Below, piece by piece: positions 22,101 to 32,200 of a DNA stretch of 64,000 nucleotides (position 1 is its first letter; the number at the start of each line of letters is the position of its first letter). The DNA lies in the NCBI GenBank assembly GCA_037039685.1, contig JAWNGF010000006.1, positions 744,001-808,000 of the forward strand, in the 5' to 3' direction. Position numbers and translations under genes: made by a program. The DNA is from Ceratobasidium sp. AG-K (taxonomy: Eukaryota > Basidiomycota > Agaricomycetes > Cantharellales > Ceratobasidiaceae). The notes below the pieces were generated by a model. The model did no database searches. It saw only the letters and a program-made list of their open reading frames with translations, and was not told where the DNA came from.

Positions 22101-25100
22101 CAGGCGTCGGGATATCTTCATGGTCTGACCGTCTTGATAACAGGTCCGGTTTTGATGACAGGATGCCGGGGCGATATATGATGTCAAAGTTATAGGAAGC
22201 AAGTAGTTGGTGCCATCTTGCGTGTTGACGGTTGAACGTTCTTGCTTCCTTCCAGAATTGTAGGTTCCTATGATCGGTGTAGATGGTGATGGGGTCCCTT
22301 GTTCCTTCAAGGTATAGCCTCCAATGTGTTAAAGATTCTATGATAGCCATAAGTTCTTTATCGTGGACGTCGTAGTTGAGTTGAGCCTCGTTGAAAGACT
22401 TTGAGAGAAAAGCAATAGGATGCAGGTAGCCATCGTCTTGCCTTTGCGACAAGATTGCTCCCATTGCTACTCCACTTGCGTCTGTTTCCAGGAAAAACGG
22501 TTTGTCAGGGTTTGGATGGCGTAGAGTGGGTTCCTTGCTGATTTCTGTTTTTAGGGCCACAAATGCTTCCTGCTGATCGTTTCCCCATTCCCATTTGTTT
22601 TCTTTTCTTGTCAAGGTTGTCAGGGGTTTTGCTAATCGGCTGAAATTCGGTACAAATCTTCGGTAAAAATTTGTGAATCCTAGGAATGCTTGAACTTGCT
22701 TGACCGTTCTTGGTTCCTTCCATTCCTTTATTGCCTTTACTTTTTCTTCCTCCATAGAGATGCCTGAATCGCTGATTCCAAGTCCAGTATATGTCAATTT
22801 GGTGATGAAGAATTCGCATTTTGGAAGCTTTGCAAAAAGATTTTCCTCCAGCAAGATCTTCAGTACTTTTCTGACATCCACGATATGTTGGCTTCTGTCC
22901 TTAGAGAAGACTAGGATGTCGTCAATGTATACTATGACACATACGTCAATAAGGTCATGGAAAATGTGATTCATATATCTTTGGAAGATGGCGGGAGCGT
23001 TCTTTAGTCCAAAAGGCATGACGACATATTTGAACAGTCCTTCTTTTGTTCTGAAAGCTGTCTTCCATTCGTCGCCTTCCCTAATTCTGATATTGTTGAA
23101 ACCCATGCGTAGATCGATCTTGGAGAAAATCTTTGCGTCCTTGATTTTATCCAGGAGGTCTTCCATTAGGGGCATTGGGAATCTGTTGTCCTTTGTAATG
23201 GCGTTTACTCCTCTGAGGTCTTGAACGAGTCGTAGTTGGCGAACTGCCCCTGGATTTTTTGGATCGATAGGTTTTTTGACAAAGAAACAAGGTGATGCAA
23301 TGGGGGATTTGCTGGGTCGAATCTTTCCCGCCGCAATTTCTTCATCCAGGTATTCTCTCAGTGCAATAGATTCTGCTGGAGAAAGTGGGATAGGTCTGGC
23401 TGGTCTTGGAAGTTCAGCCCCTTCCTTGAAGTCGATGGCGCAGTCGTATGGACGATGATCCGGGATTCTCTTGAATTTTTCTTCACTGAAGATGTCGGCA
23501 AATTCCTTGAGTTCCTTGGGCAGATCGTCTATTGAGGCTGTCCTTGCTTGAATGGGTTCTGTCCGCCATGATATGTGCTTCGTTTTCCAATCGATGACAG
23601 GGTTTGACTCCTCTAACCATTCCAATCCCAAGATAAGTTTAGTTTCTCCAGTAGGCATAGCAAAGAAGACTTGTTTGAAGGTTCTTCCTTCTACTTCTAG
23701 TTCCAGCTTAGCTTTGAAGCGTATTTGGTGGGAGAGTTCCTTCCCCTGGATACCAATTACTTTTCTAGGAGTGGAAAGTTCCATGAGTGGGATGTTGTTG
23801 GATCGAGCCCACGAGATGTCCAAGAAGTTCTTTGATGCTCCGGAATCGATGAGAGTAGGGATAGTTTCTGTGATTCTGGCAACGTTTGCGTAAACAATGG
23901 TAGATTCATTTGTCGCTCTAAAGTACATTGTTTCTGTTGCCGGTTTTTTGGTCTCTCCACACACAGTTAGAGGGAGACCCCTTCTTTTCCCGAGTCTTCT
24001 ACGATTGTTGCCTCCCTTCCTTTAACGCTAGGTTCCATTGTTATCCATTCCTTAGACGGACATTTGAATGAACGGTGTCCTTCTTGTCCGCACTTCAGGC
24101 AGCGATTGGTTGCTATCCTTGCTTTGTATACCTCGTCAGGCAGCCGCTTTGTAGAGGACTGTCCGCTAGTGGTTGGCTGGGCCGCCTTCTTCCCTGTCGA
24201 GGTCTTGATTTGTTGCAATTTCTGGTCAATAGAGATTGCAATTGAGATCCACCGGTCAAGGGAAAGTTCCCGTTCTGTCCCATCCTCATTGATCAGGGTC
24301 AGTTCAAAGCGAGCTAGTTCAGTCTTGACTTCTGACTTCAATCCTTCCTTGAATTGGTTGATCAGAGCTTCCTGTCCCCAATTTACGTCTACCAGGAGAT
24401 ATCGGAATTCCGAAGTGTAGTTTGCTACTGAGTTGTTCTGTTTGCATTTTCGGATGTCCGATTCGGCCTTAGCCTTTTTGTTGGGGTTGCTGAACTGTTC
24501 CATGAAGTGTGCCTTGAAACTTTCCCATGAGGCGAGGTTTTGGTTATTCTCCCTTTGGTTAAGCGATCGTAAGAGTACTTGTGCCCAGTGAGTGGTGGCC
24601 TTATTCTCGGATTTGAAGTTTGCTAGAGCTTCGCGTATTCTTTCTTCATTGGAAGTGTATTGATCGCCAAGACGTACAAAGTAACTTTCCATTTGTGTGA
24701 TGAACATTTCAGCACCTTCTCCTTTCTTTCCATCGAAGGCTTCTGGACGAGTCACTTTGGGACAACGAGGTCCGTTACCGATGTTTGGATTTTCAGTTAG
24801 TCGTTGAATTCTTAATTCCAATTCGTCGATCCTGGTAGACTCTGCTTCTGGGTGTGGTGGAGAATTTGATCGCCTGGAGGGAAGCCCGTGCAGGGAAGTT
24901 TCGTCCATTTCTTCTTGCATACTGTTGATAGCTTCCTGAACCTCCGTGATTTTGGTAGTGAAGGAGGTTCCTTCCTGTCGTAGGGATTCTAGTCCCTGTG
25001 TAACTGCCTCGTTCCATTCGAGTTGCCCTTGTCTGGTAGTGTTGAGTTCTTCGCGAATATTGTTCACTAGTCCTTGAGTGTTGGTTACTTCATTTCGAAG

Positions 25101-26683
25101 GCGGGTTACATCTTGGCCGACTAGAAAGGAATTGTGTTCGCCATTTCTTGCCGCATTCAGGATGTCTGTCAAGGTACCTTGTAGGGTGTTGATGGAGTCG
25201 TTAAAGATTTGTTGGTTGTTTGCTAGGATTTGTGTAGCTTGTTCTAGGCTGCTAAGCCTTCGATCTATAGTGACTCTCATTCCGTCTATAACCCTAATGG
25301 TGGCGTTGTGTCTTCCTTCTAGAAGGTCGTCCAAGTCGTCTAGATTACTGATTACAGTCCCATTGCTAGAGCTGGAACTTGAACTTGAGCTTCCTGGATC
25401 ACCGGTGCTTTGTTGTACCGGGCCCGATTGCCCGGAGTAACCTTGTGGGACATATGGTGGTGCCGGATTCACAGGCGTAACTGGCTGGGAAGCCACTGGA
25501 ATTGGTCCTGTGTTGGTGATAGTTCCTCCAATTTGGGGGACTGTGGGGACGTGTGGTGTAGGAGGAGGTCTAATCGGAACAAGCAACACGCCTCCATGTG
25601 CTTTGGGTTGGGGGGAAAAGAACTGTCTCCTAGTCCCTAGTGGCCATAAAGGACGTGATGGCCCTGGACTTCCAGTTGGAATGCGAATTACAGCTGGAGT
25701 GGGGTCATTTGTGAGATCTCCTGGTTCTCTATTCGTGATAGTGGGTTCTTCCTCTTGTACAGTTGTCATGTCAACGATGCCGAAAGCTCCCGGCATTGAT
25801 GTTTGGCTTTGGGAGCGTGATCGGACGGGAGCTCCCGCTTGATTTTGTGCAATATCTTGCTTGTTTAGTGATCCTGTGGGCCTTGCTGCCTGACTGGGTC
25901 CTCTTCTTGTTGATAATGTGGATGAGGGTCGTGACCCTCCATCTTCTTGAATAGACATATTTGTGTGTTGTTAAGCTTGTTTTGTAATGTCGTAAGCTTC
26001 TTCTTGATGGCTATGGGACAAGCCGCGATGGAGAGTGGACGGCACTAAGACCTAAGTGACCTCTTGAACTGCAACACACTTAAGCGTCTGTAGGCTCTTG
26101 AGGGTAGGGGTGGTTCTAAGTGTCACTCAGAGGGGATGTTTTGACGAGACAAAACAAGCTGGGGTTACCAGGCTTGTTGGTCCCCTATATATATTCAAGA
26201 AAAGGCCGAGTCATACAAGGCGCAGCCACATGAGTCATACAGTCTACCAGTCAGGAGTGTCCAAGTGAGTCATGCTGTATGAACAGACATGACTTGTACA
26301 AAGCACAGCCGCGTTACACAATGTAACAAGATAACCACAAGAAGGTGGCAACACGGCGAACGGAAACGGAACACAATCACAAAAGAAGGGAACAGGCGGG
26401 CGAGACAACAGGCGAGTCCGATGGAGTGAGCTAGCTCATGACACTGTCATTTCAGAATTGCCCGAGTGTAGTGCCAGTTGTATTTGACTCGACAGGCACT
26501 TTTTGTCCCTCTCGCACATTTTCAAGGTTTCCGACACCCAGGTCCGGTCCAAACTCAACCCCCGTCAACATGTTGTTTGGCGGTGTCCGTCACATTGCCA
26601 TCGGTCGTAGTCTCGCAACTCCGCGTGATTCGTTTCATACATTGCACCCGTATTTTGTCGGCCCTACGACCGGCGTGATTTGA
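19112..26683 (+). CDS. Possible third Plavaka-borne gene, interrupted in an intron by Gypsy-2
   Basis: Weakly supported. An exon ending at 19182 (reading ELEPFYLSSQLRTLTY...SPK) and an exon 26456-26683 (NCPSVVPVVFDSTGTF...RHIAIGRSLATPRDSF, stop TGA) can be joined in phase. The joining intron runs 19183-19223 plus 26449-26455 once Gypsy-2 and one target copy are removed. That gives 48 bp with GTATGT donor, TTAAC branch-like site and TTTCAG acceptor. The 5' end of the gene was not found; 18757-19111 shows no convincing exon. I recognise no domain. Confidence 0.3.
19224..19679 (-). repeat. Gypsy-2 LTR (3' LTR in element orientation)
   Basis: 456-bp direct repeat of 25988-26443 with TG...CA ends, a TATATATA box and repeated GAGTCAT motifs. 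Confidence 0.95.
19680..19697 (-). other. Gypsy-2 polypurine tract
   Basis: On the - strand the purine run AGGGGGGAG followed by TAA abuts the 3' LTR. Confidence 0.65.
19721..20485 (-). pseudogene. Gypsy-2 ORF3, tryptophan-rich, one internal stop
   Basis: A frame starting with ATG at 20483-20485 (MPAVTCSTIANNL), -1 relative to pol, about 254 codons, with one TGA at 20252-20254. Without that stop it is open to TAG at 19721. The C-terminal part is strongly acidic and Trp-rich (WNDAWDANYEKDLSDW, EWEPYWWRKEE, ETWEEWEKF). FNPIDLTLEEEE recalls FNTIDWSKG of Gypsy-1 ORF3. There is no transmembrane segment. The shared position, frame and MPA start in two distinct elements argue for a real third gene. 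Confidence 0.5.
20050..23964 (-). pseudogene. pol: Gypsy-2 pol polyprotein (PR-RT-RNase H-IN-chromodomain), one internal stop
   Basis: Frame -1 relative to gag. Protease LIDSGASKNFLD; RT with FGLKNAPAIFQR and intact YIDDILVFSKD; RNase H FLETDASGVAMGAILSQ; integrase finger HHDSKIAGHQGQ...CETCQR. The integrase catalytic residues are present in FDFVVKLP, SDRGTTF and TDGITERINQ. A TGA at 21310-21312 follows MEGWL where Arg is expected. The same frame resumes with NYRQDDWADLLPIAEF, the GPFVVKRQIGSHAYELDLP block and a chromodomain (YEVEKILDW...YRVRWKGYG). Except for the stop, every catalytic motif I can see is intact. The tail beyond about 20560 is probably only a shadow of ORF3. Confidence 0.9.
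23967..25958 (-). CDS. gag: Gypsy-2 gag polyprotein
   Basis: 663-codon ATG-initiated frame (MSIQEDGGSRPSS), starting about 29 nt inside the 5' LTR. Disordered Pro/Ser-rich N-terminus, long coiled-coil middle (LDDLLEGRHNATIRVIDG...), capsid-like region (CPKVTRPEAFDGKKGEGAEM, WESFKAHFMEQFSNP) and one CCHC knuckle CLKCGQEGHRSFKC. It stops with TAA at 23967-23969. The pol frame overlaps this end, so pol expression would need a -1 shift. Confidence 0.9.
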   Translation of the reverse strand: MSIQEDGGSRPSSTLSTRRGPSQAARPTGSLNKQDIAQNQAGAPVRSRSQSQTSMPGAFGIVDMTTVQEEEPTITNREPGDLTNDPTPAVIRIPTGSPGPSRPLWPLGTRRQFFSPQPKAHGGVLLVPIRPPPTPHVPTVPQIGGTITNTGPIPVASQPVTPVNPAPPYVPQGYSGQSGPVQQSTGDPGSSSSSSSSSNGTVISNLDDLDDLLEGRHNATIRVIDGMRVTIDRRLSSLEQATQILANNQQIFNDSINTLQGTLTDILNAARNGEHNSFLVGQDVTRLRNEVTNTQGLVNNIREELNTTRQGQLEWNEAVTQGLESLRQEGTSFTTKITEVQEAINSMQEEMDETSLHGLPSRRSNSPPHPEAESTRIDELELRIQRLTENPNIGNGPRCPKVTRPEAFDGKKGEGAEMFITQMESYFVRLGDQYTSNEERIREALANFKSENKATTHWAQVLLRSLNQRENNQNLASWESFKAHFMEQFSNPNKKAKAESDIRKCKQNNSVANYTSEFRYLLVDVNWGQEALINQFKEGLKSEVKTELARFELTLINEDGTERELSLDRWISIAISIDQKLQQIKTSTGKKAAQPTTSGQSSTKRLPDEVYKARIATNRCLKCGQEGHRSFKCPSKEWITMEPSVKGREATIVEDSGKEGVSL
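25964..25987 (-). other. Gypsy-2 candidate primer-binding region
   Basis: Directly after the 5' LTR on the - strand the sequence is TTACAAAACAAGCTTAACA, close to the same site of Gypsy-1. Confidence 0.4.
25988..26443 (-). repeat. Gypsy-2 LTR (5' LTR in element orientation)
   Basis: Partner of 19224-19679, 456 bp, followed by the CTGTC duplication. Confidence 0.95.
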
Positions 26684-27307
26684 ACGTGGTATTTAGTATG
26701 GTGGACATTGTCATAGCGGTCGATTTGGTGCTGTTTGATCGGCTGGCGGGGATCTGGACTTGAAATCACACTGCATTATTACTCCACTAGACTGTTCAGA
26801 TGTATATACACGCTGTAAAGGAAAAAAGTTTTCGGGTGAAACGGCAACCTGCAACAAAAATCAGTTATCTGAGTTGTTGGCGCTTAACTCGCATCCATGT
26901 CACTCCTCCACTGCCCGACAACAGGAAGGAGGGTATGAGCGTGCTGCGGTAAAAACACCTGGGGTCGACTTGAAGTTCAAACAGATTTACATGTGCCCTT
27001 CAAGGACCAAGTACTTGATAATGTGGGCATTGAATTCATAATTTTGACCATGATTCGGAGTGATTTCGAGTGCTCCAAAGCGCTCGGAATCCTGTTCAAG
27101 GTGCTTTGGAGCAGCGCGGGCGCAATTTGGAGCTATTTCAAAATGGTCAAGTTATTTGAATGTTAGGCCAACTTTCAAACTACTCAACGTACTGTGTAAT
27201 TATTTGGAGGACGCGAAAGCCCTTCGTATAACGAGCTTCAACTCAAAGTACTTTGATAATACATGTCATATTTGTAGTCCTAATCTTGAAAGTCCGATTA
27301 TTTGGAC
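26684..27307. repeat. Right subterminal region of the Plavaka element
   Basis: No gene seen. From about 26990 on, motifs of the type TATTTGGAG, TATTTGAAT and GATTTCGAG recur, plus GGTGCTTTGGAGCA. These are the inverted form of the left-end array. Confidence 0.5.
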
Positions 27308-27338
27308 TCCTCCTGAGGTTGGCGGGTTTTTGCTGATG
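27308..27338 (-). repeat. Plavaka element right terminal inverted repeat
   Basis: Inverted partner of 11192-11222 (27 of 31 bases). The outside flank is TA (27339-27340). Confidence 0.75.
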
Positions 27339-27365
27339 TATTTACATTTCCCTGAATATACTTAC

Positions 27366-28389
27366 CGCCCTCCTCCTTTCCTTTGATTTATTCCGTTCCT
27401 TGTTGAGCTTCTGCTTCCTCAGGCGTTCCCCTGTTGGGTCAGTGTTCTGTGCAACATTGGCTCGGGCATTGGCCCACGTTGAATGCAACAGCTTGTTGAT
27501 CGAGAGGTCCGAGAGGTCATTCTCAGTAATATCCCCCCGGCAAAGCAGCTCCTTGGTCTGTAAGTGACAGTGTGTTAGAGAACTCCTCTACAAAAGGCCC
27601 AAAATCTCGTTCGTCTCGTGGGGTCTCGGGATTCAGGGGAGGTGCTCGTCAGGCTCCCAAGCGCTCGTGATGTCTTGTGAGCCCTCGCGAGATAAGCGCG
27701 CATTTCGCTCTTGATTGCTCGCGAGCCCTCAGGAGCGCTTCGGAGCCGCCACGAGCTCGACGAGCACCTCCCATTGATCCCGAGACCACACGAGATTCTT
27801 GGGTATTGCTGACGTCGGGCTGATCACCAACTTATAGTACTTGCCATTCTATCATTCCGGGCCTCAGTACGAAGCCTTTCAAGGTACACCTGATTGTCCC
27901 GATGATTAAAGTTTGACCAGTTGAACACCCAGTAGGACTCGTCGTCGTCGTCAAGAGCTGGGTTGTCGCTGGTTCCCATCGTGCCAGGCTGCCGATCCGA
28001 ACCAATATCGGACAGTTTACTGGCCCAAGTCCCTCTTTCAAGATACGTGTGAGGATTTGCTAGGCTTGGGTGAGCAAACATCCGAGTCCACAAAACACTC
28101 GACTGACCTGCAATGGTGCGCATTTATATCCATTTTGTGATCGAGCAACACCAGTCGGTGCTACCACCAGTTGGTTCAAGTTCAGCTGCGATGCAACCTG
28201 GGTGGCCAGCAGATTAACATCCAGAGAGCCAGGAACACCTCCTGGCTGTCCCAGTAGATGCCCAGCTACCTGGGATGCAAGCGAGGCCACATCTGCAGCC
28301 GAGAACACCAAGGGAGGAAGCGGAGGGTCTGGTAGGGGATTGTCAACAGCGAAGGCCTGCAGCGGGATGGGGGCTGAGTCGAAAGACAT
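27366..28389 (-). pseudogene. Split accessory gene of the Tnp2 element, 5' exons
   Basis: Three exons on the - strand: 28389-28152 (ATG start, MSFDSAPIPLQAFAV, Ala/Val/Leu-rich), 28107-27845 (QSSVLWTRMFAHPSLANP, acidic ALDDDDESYWVFNWSNF) and 27557-27366 (TKELLCRGDITENDLSDL...RLRKQKLNKERNKSKERRRA). Intron 1 is 44 bp. Intron 2 (27558-27844) is 287 bp, uses a GC donor (GCAAGT) and contains the foldback repeat. Intron 3 starts GTAAGT at 27365 and is now filled by the 16-kb Plavaka insertion; the next exon is at 11166. All phases agree. No known domain is recognised. Convergence with the Tnp2 transposase suggests it is the second gene of that element (inference). Confidence 0.6.
27598..27803. mobile_element. 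Foldback/MITE-like inverted repeat in an intron
   Basis: About 206 bp whose two halves are imperfect inverted copies. The left arm begins CCCAAAATCTCGT and has GGTCTCGGGAT and GGAGGTGCTCGTC. The right arm read backwards begins CCCAAGAATCTCGT with the same blocks. The arms meet near GCGCGC at about 27697. No target duplication is obvious. Confidence 0.6.
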
Positions 28390-29216
28390 GTTGGTGAGAC
28401 ACCATCTGCTTGGTACATCCCTGTTAACTTATATCCGCGCCAAAGTGACAGTTCTTAACCCGTAGAACTCCGAAATCACTAATACAACGCTTGGTTTTTG
28501 TCGCTATATTGAGGTGAGTTGGCTCTTGTGTAGCATTGGCATGCTCAACAAGCGAAGCGATATGCTACAGTCTTGACGATACCCCCGTCATCAACCGTCC
28601 AACACCTGTCATCGATCAGCCCACTCTTCCCGCTTTTCCGATTTTTCTTTTGTTTGACTTGTGGCCCGAGCACTACAAAATTCATCTAACTCTTTTCTGT
28701 ACTTTTTCCGGAACCCTCCTGTTCCATACTTGTCATATAAGTTCGAATTGATTGATTAATACATCGAATTAAGACTATTTTGGTAAATCAAGGACAAATT
28801 TTAATCGCCGGTGGAACCCCCTATTCCGTACGACCTACATATGACGGCACACGTATCCAACCCTCCCTATTGTTCTTTATCGACCCGGGCCGGGAGATAC
28901 GAGTCCAGTCGCAGCTAGTGGCTGGGGAAGCCGGGCCGCAACATTCCCATGTCAGTTTAGTTCGGCTGCATTGCACATATGCTACGTTACTCAGATCATG
29001 TGCCAGCTAGTCACATTCGACAAGGTATTTACAGTGCTGATATAACCCGGTCAGATACGATGAGCGGCACATGCAGCGGCCAGCCTTAGGCGCTTGACCT
29101 AGGATGACCAAGCTTCGATTGGAAAATTAGGTTAAGGTCAGTGCATTCCCCAGTGACTGCACCCTAGTCCCCAGTATACTTGTCATCGGAATTTTTCCCT
29201 ATCTCACCTCTCGACC
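28390..29216. other. Intergenic region between the split accessory gene and the NLR
   Basis: Two divergent gene starts flank it. No ORF with coding character. The right end of the outer Tnp2 element should lie here, but no terminal repeat could be matched because the left end is outside the window. Confidence 0.4.
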
Positions 29217-32200
29217 ATGACTCAAACAGAGGACACGATGGCATCCGAATCAGAACCTCAGCGGGGTAGCCAGCTACGCATCGATTCACCGCAGCCGAAG
29301 CACCGCGCTAGTCCTTACTCATCGAATACGCCGACACCCAATCGCAATTCTCCAGTTGGACGCAGCTCGACGCCCGCTCGAGCGAGCTCACCAACGGCCA
29401 TACGGCCTGAGCAAACGACTGCAAGCGGTGCCCTCCTGGCGGAACGGACTAGGCTCAAGGGTGTGCTCAAAAAACAGGAGGTCAGGTTGAATGGACTGGC
29501 CCAAGTTCAATCTGTGGTCGGTAGATTGGAAAAATGCCTTGACTATCTGCCTGTACGCTCCTCAATTTCGTAGTATTTTGCTCAACCACTGAAACGAATA
29601 CACTAGATCAGAGAGAAAACACAGGATGATTATAAAGATCTTCTATCCGAACTGACCAACCTAATACCTGTGCTCTGGAAACCTTTCATTGATTCGAACC
29701 CCCGGAACGTACCACAGGTGATTCTCGAAACTGTAGAGTGAGTGGAATGCTACTCAGTAGCTCGTTTGCAGTCTGTTAAATCAGCGTGTAGGTCCATCAC
29801 ATATCAAATACAAGGAATTGAAACCCTCCAAAGCCACTCGCGAGACGCTCAAATGTTCACGGAAGAGGGCAAGGGGAATTTCGTGCTGAGGTGCTTCCAA
29901 GAGGTAAGAAATCAATTCAGAAACTTGCAGGTGAGCAGCTAAGCTCTACGGTCGCGACCTACACCCTGATCCAGTAATACCAGGCTGAGATCAGTGCCTG
30001 GGGAACACAAAGGGAAAAGTGGACGGTAAGCACTTACGCCCTCGCGTGATTTAGCAAAATCGAGACCACCCATGGCTACAGGATGCCCACCTCAAAGACC
30101 TCTTACCGACTCACGAGGCATACTACAACGCAGCACTGTCCACCACAGTTGCCAAACGCGTTGGATGTACAGAGAACACTCGGGTCCACCTGCTCGATGA
30201 CACTCGGGCTTGGACTTGGGATAAAGACGGAGCGAAGATCTTCTGGCTGAACGGCATGGCTGGTACCGGCAAGACTACGATCGCCTACACGATGTGCAAA
30301 TGGCTCCAGGAAGATGGACGACTCGCCGCTAGCTTCTTTTGCTCTCGCAACTCGCTGGAATGCCGGAACGTCAACAATATTGTCCCCACGATCGCATATC
30401 AGCTCGGGCAGCCTGGGCGATACTCGAACTCGTACCGGCACAGAATTTGCACCGCGCTTGAAGAGGACACGGACATTGCGAAGCGGGACATCAGCACACA
30501 GTTCGAGAACCTCATTTCAAAGCCACTATCAGCTATAGGCGAAGTTATGACGAACAGCATGGTGGTGGTGATCGACGCCCTGGACGAGTGCACCGACGTG
30601 CATGGAGCAGAAGTGGTACTGAGCATGCTGCTTCAACATGCAGAAAATCTGCCAATTAAGTTCTTTGTTACTAGTCGGCCCGAGCCTGCCATCATCCAAC
30701 GCATGACGACTAGTGGCGGTGCCATGCGCTCGGTCATCTGGCTACACGATATCAATGAGTCACTGGTACAGGCAGATATCAGGACATACCTCGCCGAAGC
30801 ACTGCAATCAATCCAAGTTACGCCTTCCGAGCTCAACGCACTCGTTGAGAGAGCCGGCTGTCTATTTATCTATGCGGCCACAGCCGTTCGATATATTATT
30901 CCCAGCCGAGGCTCCGTGAATCACAGACAGCGTTTGCGGACCGTTCTGACGCTCAGTCCAAGTCGGGGGAACAAAAGTCACAAATACATCGACGACTTGT
31001 ACATCACGATCCTATCGAATGCCCTCGATGATGAAATTTTTGAAGAAGAGGAACTGGCGCTGAGACGGCAAGTCCTCTGGACGGTTGCTTGTGCAAATGA
31101 GCCCTTGACCATCTTAGCGATCGCCCAGCTGCTTAGCTTACCTGATGCCGAAGCGGTCGATGTTGCGATACAGCCTCTCCAATCGGTTCTGCGCATATCG
31201 GAGACGACCAATATAGTGTCTACGCTACATGCGTCGTTTCCTGACTTTCTGCTCAACAAAGAACGTGCTGGGCAGTTCTACTGCAGCGAGGTAATGCAAA
31301 ATGCCTCCCTAGCTGAATGCTGCTTCCGAACCATGGATCGGTCACTGCAGTTCAATATATGCAGACTCGAATCGTCGTATATGCTTGACCAGGATGTACC
31401 AGATCTCCAGGATCGAATCGATAAGGTGATCTCAACCGAACTGTTCTATGCATGCAGATACTGGGCCGACCATCTTGCAAAATGCCCATCATCTGTATTA
31501 TTGATGGATCACCTGAGCTCGTTTATGCAACATCAATTCTTATCTTGGATAGAGGTGCTTAATCTGAAAAAGCACGTCGGCCATGGTGATGGTGTGCTAG
31601 GTCAGGCGCTGGCCTGGATTTCGGTGAGTCTGGGTGTGGTTCTCAAGCAGGGACTGCTGCTGATGGACAGCAGCTGGACTGCAATTCAACAGACCTCCAA
31701 GACTTCATACACGATGCGCGCAACTTTCTTATCACCTTTGCATCCAGTCCGATCTCACTTTCGACTCCCCATATCTACGTATCTGCGCTACCCTTCACGC
31801 CAAAAACAAGTCATGTGTGGGCAACATACTGGCCTCGGACTCAAGGGTTGATACGGGTGGAAGGTAAAGCCATGGAGGCGAGAGGGAAGCCTGCGCTTGC
31901 AACCTGGGTCATTGAGGGTGCTGTTCATAGCGTCGCCCAATCGAGCGACGGCAAACGCATTGTATCGGGGTCGGAATCGAGGCGGAGGCCAGACCGCACC
32001 TGGGGCCCGTGCTTGAATTGGGAGCGCAGTCACTCACAGCCGCAAAGCAGGGAAGTGAGCATCAGGGATGCATTCAGTGGTACCTGCATTATAGGACCGC
32101 TGATGGGACACGGGGCACAAATTCTTTCGGTTGCGTTCTCTCACGACGATTCCCGCATCGCGTCAGGTTCGGCAGATCAGACGATATGTATCTGGGATGC

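Larger units (their letters stand above)
19224..26443 (-). mobile_element. Gypsy-2: Ty3/Gypsy chromovirus, nearly intact
   Basis: 7220-bp LTR retrotransposon in - orientation. Two 456-bp LTRs show about three differences by eye (near 99.3% identity). The perfect 5-bp target duplication CTGTC is at 19219-19223 and 26444-26448. Order on the - strand: gag, pol with chromodomain, ORF3. It has one nonsense codon in pol and one in ORF3. Its higher LTR identity makes it the younger insertion of the two. It sits inside the Plavaka element. Confidence 0.95.
11192..27338 (+). mobile_element. Plavaka-type DNA transposon with cargo genes, containing Gypsy-2
   Basis: Bounded by 31-bp inverted repeats matching at 27 of 31 positions, both starting CATCAGCAAAAACCC, each flanked by TA. 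Total length is 16.1 kb; without Gypsy-2 it is about 8.9 kb. It encodes a Plavaka transposase (+), a divergent accessory gene (-) and a possible third gene (+). It is inserted in an intron of the - strand accessory gene: the flanks 27341-27365 and 11167-11189 plus TA form a 50-bp intron from GTAAGT to TTCTATTAG. TA as the target duplication is an inference, since two bases are weak evidence. Confidence 0.75.

Noticed and set aside
11190..27340. Helitron or Starship-type origin of the large insertion
   Set aside because: Ends are inverted repeats flanked by TA, a Plavaka transposase is present, and no tyrosine recombinase or Rep/helicase is encoded.
27598..27803. Target duplication for the foldback repeat
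   Set aside because: Flanks share no convincing direct repeat.
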